Program-made: the position numbers and the translations under genes
Assembly: GCA_029204225.1 (NCBI GenBank)
Contig: CM055099.1
Span: 68,715,549 to 68,779,548 of the forward strand
Origin: Diphasiastrum complanatum
Taxonomy: Eukaryota > Streptophyta > Lycopodiopsida > Lycopodiales > Lycopodiaceae
DNA: 64,000 nucleotides
Reading direction: 5' to 3'
Notes under the pieces: generated by a model
What the model was told of the DNA's origin: nothing
The model's input: only the letters and a program-made list of their open reading frames with translations
Database searches by the model: none
Part shown: one piece after another, positions 12,049 through 21,493 of the stretch
How positions within the stretch are numbered: position 1 is the stretch's first letter
Layout of the letters: each line of letters starts with the position of its first letter

Positions 12049-12214
12049 TACTACGCGCCATAGATCTGATCTGTTGTTGGATCGACGAGTGTACGGCTTG
12101 GATTTTCTTGGTTTTAGCTAAATAAATTTTGTTTGATCAGTTAAAACATTTTGCTAAGTTTTGGATTTTCACTCCCTGTATCTCACAGTGTGTGAACAGT
12201 TCTTTTTATTTGCA

Positions 12215-12365
12215 GTATCGCTACCATGCGAGAATCTTTCAAAGATTCTAGACGATCTAAGATCCCTCGCATCATTCCGATATCAGGTCATTCGCCAATA
12301 TCGCCATCACGCGAGGAAGTCCTGATTGTCTTTTAACTCCCTGCCACCCCGCGTCGTAGCGATAC
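12215..12365. repeat. ATATCGC-TA-ACRCGAG motif block, right side
   Basis: The same motif family as 11359-11573 recurs at 12215-12232 (+), 12266-12284 (-, degenerate), 12297-12315 (+) and 12349-12365 (-), ending 26 bp before the SAM-like start codon. Confidence 0.75.
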
Positions 12366-12391
12366 TCAACCATATTGGTCATACTTTCTAG

Positions 12392-13523
12392 ATGGCCGCG
12401 TCATCCTCTAATACTTTTGATTCTGCTTTGCACGCCTTCCTCGTTGAATCCGGTGTTGGTAACTACATAGGTCACTATAAGACGTATTTCAATATGTCTT
12501 TTGATATTGAGAGGTTTGGATCAGAACATAAATCATATTTTCCAGTGTTGTATAAGGAGTATTATGAAAGTCTGAATCAGTCTATGTTGATCATGGATAA
12601 TCTACGATTCATCCATTTCCATGACCTAGTACTTGCCCAACCATCTTCAAAGCAAAGCCACGACCAACGATTCACAAAAATCGTGAGTGATTTTAAACGT
12701 GTGGTCAAAGAATTCGAGGACTTCACAAATCTCGACGGTGATGATGATCTACGTGCTTCTATTGATTACAAAGACGGAGATGAATGGATGGATGGGACTG
12801 AAGCACTGTAGTCAATCATGTTTGAAAGCAGGGCATACCAGGCAAATTTGCCCAATGAGGAGGAATTTCTGAAAATCCAGAGCATATATGTGTCACAGTC
12901 TTTGGAAACTAGTCCATCCAGTGCTTCGACGACCATTGTTGCTGGTCATGATCTACATACTGCTGCACTTATTGAAGCTGATGAGCGTGATCTGGTAGGT
13001 AAATTTGGTTTTATCTTAATGAGATTTTTATTCAAATATAGTCATTTTGTTTTACAAGACATGTGACCTTTGCTCATATTTACAAGCTACTGTTGAGGTG
13101 GATGCCTTTGCAACAAGGCAAGGATATTTGAGAGAAGGTCAGGGATCACAACAAAGGGATTCATCCCTATCCAATTATTTGAAGTGCTTTGTAAATAAAG
13201 AGATTTGCATTCATCATAGCAAATTTTCTTCAGATGCTGCGACAATAATAATGGCAATTAAAGTGTTATCCTATTTCTCGAATGGGCATAAATACCCTCC
13301 GAATACATATAAAATTATTTTTGTGAAGAGAGACATTGCCATAAAAGTGTTTGGCTATGTAGCTGAGGAAGTTCTGAAAAGGTCTTCCTCCTTAGCTATT
13401 TTCTCTGGATACATTGACTTGAGCAAAAGAAGATCGATTGATTTTCTAGATCCATATGATAAAAAAAAATTTCTTCATGACCACACAGCAAAGCTGATCA
13501 TTAAAGACAAAGAGAAACAATGA
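12392..13523 (+). pseudogene. SAM-like-domain protein gene, two exons, one in-frame stop
   Basis: Exons 12392-12998 and 13087-13523 join across an AG|GTAAAT...TACAAG| intron with matching phase and total exactly 348 codons. The N-terminus (about residues 8-75, with LHAFLVESGVGNYIGHYKTY) resembles a sterile alpha motif protein-interaction domain. An acidic region containing DGDDDL follows. The C-terminal half (about 200-347) has alternating hydrophobic segments such as TIIMAIKVLSYFSNGHKYPP and is of no family I recognise. A TAG at 12809-12811 breaks the frame, which stays open on both sides. It diverges from the H3-Ulp1 gene and converges on the candidate transposase with about 70 bp between the ends. 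The gene model is firmer than the SAM assignment. Confidence 0.55.
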
Positions 13524-13596
13524 TTTTGCCTTGCATTGTACTACACATGATGCGATATAATACATATACATTTTTCGTCTGATATCATGAAATTTA

Positions 13597-16304
13597 CTAT
13601 GGGTTGACTCTTGCATCAATATTATTTTCGTCTACAAATTTGCACGCCTTTCTGAATTTCTGATAATTTGTTGATATAGTTTTATATCGGATTTGAATAC
13701 GCTTGTAGAACCATTGAAATAGCTGGATGATGTAACTATTTTTTTGAGATGTTCCACCGTGTTGTGTATTTTGATGAAATGCTGCTCTGGCTTGCCAATG
13801 CGATTTTTCCATTCCTTGTGATGACCAAATACTTAGACTGCCATAAGCTTTTGCAAAAAATGATGCATGATGTCGTGAAATGTGCTGCAATATCAGAGAT
13901 ACAAATATTGTCATATTAATCATTTTAAATTTAGCATATGTGCAATGAGATTATAAATCAAAGAGTTAGTTATATTGAAAAGAGATTTACCATATAATGC
14001 ATAATATGATCTTCACCCCAGACGTCTTTAACTGCATCCACAAACTAAATTGTTGATTTCTCAATTAGTAGGACATCAGTATCAGATAGTTTATTTTTTC
14101 TGAGCAATTTGACCATGCTGTCAAGCTTTGTCCAGACTTCAACTTTTTTAATCCTCGTTGTTCCTTTTTCTTCAAAATCCTTTGTGGCATTGAGTACATC
14201 TATCCAAATTGAGTACTGGACTTTAGTTGGTTTTCCAGAATGATTTGATAATAAACGACGAGCTTTGGATCCTCCTATACTTGGTTTGCATGGGATGTTT
14301 CCTGTTTTTCCTTAAAGCTTCTCATCCTTTTGTATTTTAGCGTGTCCTTTATGAAGTCCCGCTTTTGATAAAACTTCTTCCAATCGAGCTATTGCCTTTT
14401 TGGCTAATGACTCTGGCTTAATATTCCAAGCAAACCAAATATGAAGCTATATCAATTTTTCGATATTCTAACCTCTCCATGTAGTGTACAAATGTGAACA
14501 TTTTTAAGCAGAATCGGTAATACTGGTTTCCAAGTCGGATCTTCTATATCCCTTGAAACTCTCGTGCTCTTCGACATGTCATGTGTAATTTTCATGCAAT
14601 AGAGGCATGGATTTTTTGAATTTGCTCCATGTGAGACGTGGAACAAGCATTTCAACGACTTCAGGTCTCCAGCCAAATGCCATTCCACCTTAAATTCACC
14701 TATTCCAAGAACATTGAGTGGTGTGTCGCTCATATGATTCTTAATTATCTCTGGATATTCTGTTTTACTAAAAATCCAAAATAGAATGTCCTGATCTTCT
14801 TTTAAAACGTAAAATCATGAACTAATTTAGGAGAATTGAACTCAGACCTATAATAACAGAACAATATTAACTTAAAACACAAAACCATTAATTCTTGAAA
14901 TGAATTAGTTGCTAGTACTCAATAGAATAGATTTAAACCTGGAAAGCTGCCAACCACCAAATATTATTTTCGGACTGCACACTGAAATCAAGACTCTCCG
15001 AGTTTATCGTATTGCTTAATGCTCCATTCATAATTGTAACACTAACCCTTTCCAGCTTTTGTCCCTTTATTACTTCTGATTCATCTAACTTGAGAACTAA
15101 TATCAATTTTTCAACACTTTCATTTGTGATTCCATAAAACTTTACAATAAATCTCAGTAAATGATTCAGATCTACAAACATATTGTTGGTATAATCACAT
15201 GACAAAGTGCCATGTTTTGAGTTATAAATTTCATTTATATGGTAAGGAATACCAATGATGTTTTGCAAATCCTTGTTTAACACATCCCTCTCTAATTTGA
15301 TTTGAAAGGGCCGAGGAATAGGAAATTTTTTTATATGTACTTGTCCAAATGCCTCTTTGATAATTTTAAACATTGTGTCATATGCATCCCTGCTAATACC
15401 AGAATAATCACATGCCCCTTGTATCAATTTTCGGTCAATGATCTTGCCGACTTCGCCCATAAGGGCCTCTGCAATCTTGGACTTGATTTGAGAATATCGT
15501 TGATTTCCAAGTAGACTCGTTGTTGACTTGGCTGTAAGTACTACACTCAAAGACTTTCCAATCATGTCCTTGTCTTTCAGATTTTCATTGGTGACTAAAG
15601 CTAATCTACAAAAGAAAAATAAGATTTAGAAAAAAAACAATTCACAACCATTGAGTGCTAGATGAAACAAAACACATGAATAGTTTAAAACATAATCTTA
15701 CTTGAAAGCATATATTCTTTTTTTCCGTTGGCCCCCACTTGTTGAAAGCTCATCAATACTTTTTAAAATAACTCTTTTTTGCTTATTGTTCAGTATTTTC
15801 TTCCGTAATGTGTTTACTTCTACATGTATTTGACAATATGAGGTACGCAATGTTTGTACAATTAGTTTCATATTGTTGGTTGAGGTTTAATATAATATCT
15901 TGCAAACGAGAATTATCTATCTTCAAGATTTCATTCTCTTCTTTTGTTTGCAAAAAAATAGTTCCTCTTTCTCGGTAGTCAGTAAGCAAACCATTCAACA
16001 TATTTTCCAAACAATGGATTTTTTTCATTGAATTTCTAATGCCATAACTTTTCAATCTTTCACAATAACCCAATAGACCATTGTGTCCTTCACACAAAAA
16101 CAGTATGAGTTGTGTGATCGATCTAAAATTTGGATGTTGCATTGAGCTTGGATCAATTGGATACAAACTTCCATCAACCCATAGATCACAATGTTTCCTG
16201 TCTTCCGTCCTTTGGTGAGCTGAAAAGGTGGATCCTTTCAGATTTTTTCTCGACAGTGGAGCATATTCTGTGGGAAGATCAATATGGAGATGATATTTAG
16301 ACAT
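13597..16304 (-). pseudogene. candidate DDE-type transposase, four exons, decayed
   Basis: Proposed exons (minus) are 16304-15702, 15605-14939, about 14767-13991 and 13884-13597, roughly 775 codons. Exon 1 ends in a coiled coil (EENEILKIDNSRLQDIILNL), with a frameshift near 15850. The core contains three acidic blocks spaced as in DDE transposases: LVLKLDESEVIKG, WHLAGDLKSLKCLF followed by a zinc-type CLYC motif with nearby His, and GMEKSHWQ near the C-terminus. Gene fragments with GDLK...CxxC...E order are common in eukaryotic transposases, but I cannot assign a superfamily. A frameshift near 14458 is followed by stops at 14447-14449, 14312-14314 and 14045-14047 in an otherwise open frame. 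The exon 2-3 junction phase does not fit cleanly, so that splice site is uncertain. Confidence 0.5.
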
Positions 16305-16400
16305 CTTAATAATCGATAGATTAATCTAGTAGAAAACCAACTTGTTATATATCTTGTAAGCTATTAAAACTCGTCTTAATTAAAAAAAAAAAATTCATTG

Positions 16401-16656
16401 AAAAAGTTTGAAATGACCTTGGCGCTCTTTTTGATCCATCACACTCCATATTTCTTGCTTGATATGCAAAATCAATGCTTCGCAGTTATGAGCAAAATAA
16501 GCAAAATATTTTTTCAATAGATGTGTGTTGAAATCGCAAATTTTTGAATTGCAAAAGTTTGAAATAACCTTACCACTCAATTTGATCCAACACACTCCGT
16601 ATTTTCAAAATTGCAAAAATTTAGATTCACGTTGGCGCTCATTGTGATCCAAAATA
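16401..16656 (+). repeat. subterminal direct repeats upstream of the candidate transposase
   Basis: Three related units (16401-16453, 16552-16604 and a weaker 16613-16656) share AAAGTTTGAAAT-ACCTT and TTTGATCCA-CACACTCC. They lie between the transposase start and the candidate right terminus, where transposase-binding repeats are common in DNA transposons. Confidence 0.6.
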
Positions 16657-16950
16657 TTCAAAGTTTCTTACCATGATTTTCAGATCGATAAGACTGTTTT
16701 TCATTGATGTGAACGCTTTGAGTAGATGAAAAGAAAACTCTGATGTGCAATACGATTTGCATTTACATGAGAAGTTATGTTAGTTAATGGTAGAAAATAG
16801 AATCTTGAAGTATGGACCCCACGCATTGCGGCTACCCAACTTCCAGTTAACTACATACGTTACTAGTGAGGTCAAGTCATCGAAGTTGTGTGGGCAAACC
16901 AAAAACTCGGTCGGAGTTTTAAAATCCGACGATTTTTTCTCTCTTACGTG

Positions 16951-16995
16951 GCATTTCTTAAACAGCCCTTTTGGGCCTTGGAACTCCTGTAATGA
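16951..16995 (-). repeat. candidate right terminal inverted repeat
   Basis: It is the inverted partner of 7455-7500. A gypsy-like purine tract and LTR start begin about 50 bp further right, so the block may have inserted next to, or into, an older gypsy element. Confidence 0.35.
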
Positions 16996-17048
16996 AGGAA
17001 TAATTTCATGTTTTCTTTTTCCCGTTCTGAGGACAGAACCTATTTAAG

Positions 17049-17520
17049 AGAGGAAGAATGTTACGGCCATATTCGGTTAAGGACCTAGAATAATCCTAAT
17101 ATGGTAGTCCGGCCCTCCAGTATTCGAGATTATTGGTCACGCCTGGATTTTATTCCACATCGTGGCCTGTTGGGGACTAATGACCTTGAGAGGACCCAGA
17201 CACTCTAATTGAGACATATGGAGTAGTGCATGTACGTGTGACTGATATAGGCAGGAGGTATGCATGAAGAGTTGTGACCTATTTATAGTTGACCTGCATG
17301 GGAATTGCATGTGCTCATGCACACGATCCTACTCTCCATATATTGAGGTACTGATTATTCCGTTGACGACTTGGTCTAGGTTACCTGATGAGCTCTTCTC
17401 CTCTTGATGTCACATTGGCATGGCTTGGGGGCTAGATCCAGGAGGATTCTCCAGGAGGGATCCAGGTTTGGTTGGGTGGTTTTGCTCCACAGTCTCTCTT
17501 GTGTTTTCCTATCCTCATCT
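17049..17520 (+). repeat. purine tract and probable gypsy LTR fragment
   Basis: AGAGGAAGAA (17049-17058) precedes TGTTACGGCC, the layout of a 3' LTR. The far end is not resolved: the sequence runs into reverse transcriptase at about 17530, so the LTR is truncated or rearranged. Confidence 0.45.
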
Positions 17521-17529
17521 TAGGAGTTT

Positions 17530-18160
17530 GTCCCCAGTGGTCTTTACACCAATAGTCGTAGTACCAAGAAGAACGGCAAAATGCGCATCTGTGTAAACTT
17601 GAAAGCGTTAAATGCAATCACCAAGAAAGATCATTTTCCCTTACCATTTACGGAAAGTGTTCTAGACAGAGTAGCAGGAGCAGAAGCCTACAGTTTCCTG
17701 GATGGTTTCAGTGGCTACAATCAGGTGAAAATAGCACCGCAAGATCAACACAAGACAACATTCACCACGGAATGGGGAACCTATGCCTATAAGGTGATGT
17801 CGTTTGGACTTTGCAATGCCCCAAGTACCTTTCAACGAGTTATGCAAGCGGCATTCAAAGAATATTTGCAAAAATTTCTGGAGATCGTTCCTGGTGGTGG
17901 CAGATCGACTATGATCCTTATCTTTGACAGGTCCATGGCGATCCCGTGTCTGGATACTATATGTCTGGACACTTTTCTGGATTCAAGGATATCTGATTTT
18001 CGCGACATTTCTTCAACACATGTGTTCCGAGTTAGCACGACCAATCTACAAACTCACAATGGAACCACATTGGACAGAGGAAGCCCTGCAGGCTTTCCAG
18101 AAGCGTAAATATGCATTGCTCTCAACACCAATATCTAGTTCAACTTTCCAAAAGAATTTA
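17530..18160 (+). pseudogene. Ty3-gypsy reverse transcriptase fragment
   Basis: The frame from 17581 gives MRICVNLKALNAITKKDHFP, YSFLDGFSGYNQVKIAP and YKVMSFGLCNAPSTFQR, all gypsy RT landmarks. One base is missing at about 17570, where PIVVVP should lead into the frame. After the segment FLEI at about 17885 the YxDD box is absent. The text resumes with the connection/RNase H-side segment PIYKLTMEPHWTEEALQAFQ (about 18030-18110), so an internal deletion has removed the catalytic core. It is non-functional. Confidence 0.88.
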
Positions 18161-18164
18161 GGCT

Positions 18165-18770
18165 CAAAAACCTCTGGGCTTCGCCCAAAAAATTCTATAA
18201 ATCCTTACCAGGCAGAATGGCCTATGCCTAGCCCCTTCCATAGTACGTTTTAGTCCCATATGGTTGCTACGTACTAACCAAAGCACTGGGTAGAGATAGA
18301 TTCACACTAGGTATAGATAGATATAGGTCCCTTAGCCATATGCTGGGAACTTGGGAATTAGAAGTGCAAATATCATGTATCATGTATGGTTTGAATTGAG
18401 TGAGGGTCTCTAGTTGAAAGGTTACAATAGCAATTCAAGCTAGTTGTTCAAAACCGGACGTTTTGATTGGTCCAAAGGCAACGGTTATTGGGTCACATAA
18501 ACAGACTTATGTAAGCAGGTCTGAGACGCGTTCTTCTGGAAATGTACTTTAACACGATATATGATTATTCAGCGTGTTGAGCAGCGATGCCTGTTTTGCA
18601 TACACATTTTGGATTTGATACTGTGTGTGTGCGTTTTGCTTATTCCATGGTTATATGCGCTATTTCCTTTGGTGACATGCTTGATACCTAGCTTTGTTAG
18701 TAATCCATCATCTGCTCAAGCAATAGTATAGCAACTGATCTTTGTGTTGTTAGTAATTCTACAACTTATT
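18165..18770. other. no recognisable feature
   Basis: About 600 bp of unique-looking sequence with no long frame, repeat or RNA gene recognised. Confidence 0.5.
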
Positions 18771-18773
18771 TAT

Positions 18774-19310
18774 TTACCAGATGCTCATATGAGCTAAGTA
18801 AACTTTCAAGTTCCCACTAAATTCTGCATTGTCAATTGATGATCCAGCTGCAGAAAGTTGACCAGGCAGTGATTCAAATTTGTAGATTGTGATCATACTG
18901 ATGTCTGTCTCATTCAATTTTAACGAAAAACGTTTTTTCCTCAAGAAAAGCCTAATAGTAACATCTCTGGTCTCAAACAAACCAACTGCAATGTCTGGCA
19001 TGCTTCCTGTGTCAGCTTCACTCACATATGTGTAGGTAAATCTTTCGGATTCAGGGACAAGAGAAAAGATGTGATTTTCGTCATGCTAGTGTGACTTCTA
19101 CACAATCTGCTTGTAGTTTTTGTCCCAGGACTTCATGGAGATCCATTCTCAACAACACCATCTTCATTTTAAATCTCAACAAGTGGAAATCTTCCCCATT
19201 GATTCTATCAATGAAATTTATAAAGGAGAACCTAATTTCCATCTGCATGAAAAGTGAACGCATGTACTCTGTGCTGTCTACAGTTCCTATTACTTCGACC
19301 CTGCTTTGAT
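18774..19310 (-). pseudogene. unidentified conserved-looking coding fragment
   Basis: Two overlapping minus frames read smoothly if joined by a one-base shift near 19080: the segment around MRSLFMQMEIRFSFINFIDR (19263 down) continues into a frame containing VSEADTGSMPDIAVGLFETR and ISMITIYKFESLPGQLSAAG (stop at 18774). The alternating hydrophobic and charged pattern looks like a beta-rich protein domain rather than noise. I do not recognise the family. It lies downstream of the STOP1-like gene in the same orientation, so it could be a captured gene piece or the last exon of an unknown gene. Confidence 0.35.
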
Positions 19311-19351
19311 ACCCTATAGCAAATTGAAGCCAGTCTGATCATAAATAATTG

Positions 19352-19453
19352 AAGTAGATAATCAATGAAGCAATCTGGATACAATTATGAGAGAATGTAG
19401 TATATATAAGTAGATAATCAATGAAGCAATCTGGATATAATTATGAGAGAATG
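19352..19453 (+). repeat. tandem duplication, 56-bp period
   Basis: A 46-bp segment beginning AAGTAGATAATCAATGAAGC occurs at 19352 and again at 19408 with one visible difference. It lies in the likely 3' flank of the STOP1-like gene. Confidence 0.85.
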
Positions 19454-19822
19454 AACAGAAAATTTAAGCCAGGATATTGAGAGCAGAATACGGAAAACAA
19501 TAGTATTGAACTACAGCTTACACAATTGCAGACTGCAAAAGGAGTACAGAATTCACCCTGTCTCTGTGAAAGGCTCTCTATGAAAAGCTGCCTGTATAAT
19601 TGTCATTCTTTAGCTCCATCTAATGCATAGAGTTCCAGTAAAACCAGCAGAGGCTTAATTATTTCCCTCCTGAACTATTCCACCAAGGATGAAGATCCAC
19701 TGAAACCTCCAAAAGCAAGAGAGAAACACTGTCAGGCTTTTGGCTCAAACAGCCTTAAGCAATACCCAGGGGCCAGACCCAAGCGTGGTTTGATCCCCTG
19801 CTGGCCAGTTGACACACTTGAC

Positions 19823-21493
19823 TCACTTTGTAAAGCCTTGACTGCAGATATTAGTAGTCCCATTTCCAGAGGCACTCTGAGTTTCCGTTCTTTCCATTCC
19901 ACTTCCACCCATATCAATTTCATGAAGAGGCGTTGCAGGCGCATGCCCTACAAAGAGCCCTACATGTCCTAGAAGCTTGTCTTTCCTAGAGAAGGTGGTA
20001 CCACATGAACATTGCCATTTGTCACGTCCACAATGTTTTTCATGCGTCTTTAGATCTGCAGCCACAGAAAACTTTTTGGTCCTGCACTTGGTACATGTGA
20101 GCATCTTTGGGCAATGACTTCTTCTGTAGTGATTTTTCACACACAGCATCGTCTTCAAAGGAAGAAATTTTCTATGGTTTTTGTTCCTTTTGCAACCAAG
20201 ATATGGGCAAGAATATCTTCTTGGCTTTCTTAATGATGGGTCCTGGGAGGACTTATCTGGTTTTGTGAGAGCTGCAACCGTCTTATACTCATCTCCATGG
20301 CCCCTCATGTGCATTCTCAAGTTTGCGTCCCTCTTGAAACCTTTTCCACATATTTCACAAAAGTGAGTATGCTCTGCTAGAATCTCAATGGCTTCTAATT
20401 CAATCAACTCATAAGAACCAGGAGGTAAATTCTCAGCTTCTCCATCATCTTCATCTTCCTTATAGACACCTCCAGAATCCTGATCTTTTGAAGATGAATT
20501 AATCTCCATTGAAATGCTCGACACGAAAGGATTTCCAACACATAGAGCTATATTTTCTTCCTCAAGGTTGATAGTCCCATCCCCACTTGTACCTAAACTG
20601 ACAGCAAAAGAACCTACAAGAGAGTTGCCAGCAGTAGTTTCAAGCGAGCTTCGAATGGTGCAGCTTGAAGCATGGCCTCCATGTGCTTCAAACAACTGCC
20701 TACCAATCTCTGGTGATCCATCTAATCTAGTCTTGACTACAACGGATTCAACCCCTGAGTTGTTTTCTCTTCCTCGATCTACAGAGGAATTGAATCTACC
20801 GTTGCCAGCAGAGATTCCGAAAGCAGTCCCAAGTGAACTCGGAGGTCCATTGTACTGAAAGAAAGCCATGTCTGGTGAGGATGTTGATCCAAAGTGACTC
20901 CTCTGATCGGACAGAGGATGCTGAAATTGTTGATGTACTTGTGGCAGCCACCCTGCAGCTGCTGTTACCAACTGAGAAATAACTGTTGCAATTCCTGCGG
21001 CTGTTGTCATCTGCTGTTGGGTTGCAGAAGCATTGGACATATCCCCTTGCGCAATGAGCTGCACAAGTGTCTGCAAGTGCCCTATTTTCTGCTGGAGAAG
21101 CAAGAGTGTCGTCATGAGTGCTTGTGAGGAAGCATCAGCCACCGGTGAGGGGGCCCTTGCTGATTCCTGCAACCCGTGCACCAATTGGGCACTCAAAATG
21201 GGACCGGAACTGCCCATACCAAAATCCACGAGCTGGTGAAGGCTTATCGGTTTACTAGCAGCATTTGAACCTACGAGTCCTTGGGGCTGTTGACGGGATT
21301 GCGGGATAAGGTTTTGACCAGCAGCCTGTGCATGAGAATGAGATAGAGATGCACCACTGAAACTAAGGCCAGTGGAATCAGAAGGTTGCTGGTTATGCTG
21401 AAAGGAACTATAAGTCGTAAGCTGCTCACCCAAGAAGGAGAACTTGGAGGCATCGCCGCCATCAGAAGAGTATCTAGAGGTAGAAGGATTCAT
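19823..21493 (-). CDS. STOP1: STOP1-like C2H2 zinc-finger transcription factor
   Basis: An intact, intronless 556-aa frame. The N-terminal half is Ser/Gln/Gly-rich with a helix-rich stretch ([20 protein letters not shown]) typical of this family. The C-terminal half holds four fingers: [21 protein letters not shown]; a long CPYLGC...H finger with [41 protein letters not shown]; and [20 protein letters not shown]. This arrangement defines SENSITIVE TO PROTON RHIZOTOXICITY 1, a nuclear regulator of acid- and aluminium-tolerance genes such as malate transporters. An acidic patch ([15 protein letters not shown]) precedes the fingers. Family members are usually near 500 aa, so the length fits. It is the only clearly intact host gene in the window. 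Whether it is STOP1 itself or a STOP2-like paralogue cannot be settled here. Confidence 0.93.
   Translation of the reverse strand: MNPSTSRYSSDGGDASKFSFLGEQLTTYSSFQHNQQPSDSTGLSFSGASLSHSHAQAAGQNLIPQSRQQPQGLVGSNAASKPISLHQLVDFGMGSSGPILSAQLVHGLQESARAPSPVADASSQALMTTLLLLQQKIGHLQTLVQLIAQGDMSNASATQQQMTTAAGIATVISQLVTAAAGWLPQVHQQFQHPLSDQRSHFGSTSSPDMAFFQYNGPPSSLGTAFGISAGNGRFNSSVDRGRENNSGVESVVVKTRLDGSPEIGRQLFEAHGGHASSCTIRSSLETTAGNSLVGSFAVSLGTSGDGTINLEEENIALCVGNPFVSSISMEINSSSKDQDSGGVYKEDEDDGEAENLPPGSYELIELEAIEILAEHTHFCEICGKGFKRDANLRMHMRGHGDEYKTVAALTKPDKSSQDPSLRKPRRYSCPYLGCKRNKNHRKFLPLKTMLCVKNHYRRSHCPKMLTCTKCRTKKFSVAADLKTHEKHCGRDKWQCSCGTTFSRKDKLLGHVGLFVGHAPATPLHEIDMGGSGMERTETQSASGNGTTNICSQGFTK

Larger units (their letters stand above)
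11350..12391. promoter_or_regulatory. bidirectional promoter region between the H3-Ulp1 and SAM-like genes
   Basis: The two central genes start back to back, 1042 bp apart. The interval is ordered: an ATATCGC-motif block next to the H3-Ulp1 start, a central CACGTG array, then a second ATATCGC-motif block next to the SAM-like start. The arrangement suggests co-regulation or a transposase/replication recognition region. No TATA box stands out. Confidence 0.6.
7455..16995. mobile_element. candidate large multi-gene DNA transposon, decayed
   Basis: Four intron-containing genes lie between imperfect inverted repeats: UBL (+, 7873-9270), H3-Ulp1 fusion (-, 11349-9521), SAM-like (+, 12392-13523) and candidate transposase (-, 16304-13597). 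The outer pairs converge and the central pair diverges from a shared, repeat-rich promoter. No LTR, primer site or reverse transcriptase lies inside. Plant MULE and CACTA transposons are known to carry Ulp1-like proteases, which supports a transposon reading, but none I know carries a histone. What I see is the gene set, the splice signals and the symmetry; that it is a single mobile unit is inference. No target-site duplication was found. An alternative is a degraded host locus or an inserted viral block, but no viral hallmark gene is present. Confidence 0.5.

Noticed and set aside
11716..12125. Plus-strand frames with Cys/Thr/Arg-rich repeats
   Set aside because: They arise from the CACGTG repeat array between two real genes; repeat-encoded frames without domain character.
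7455..16995. Insertion of a large DNA virus as the source of the H3, Ulp1 and UBL genes
   Set aside because: Introns with ordinary plant splice signals, a transposase-like gene, inverted ends and the absence of capsid, polymerase or helicase genes favour a transposon.
20514..20858. Open frame of 114 codons antisense to the STOP1-like gene
   Set aside because: It is the reverse shadow of a conserved coding region; no domain or independent start context.
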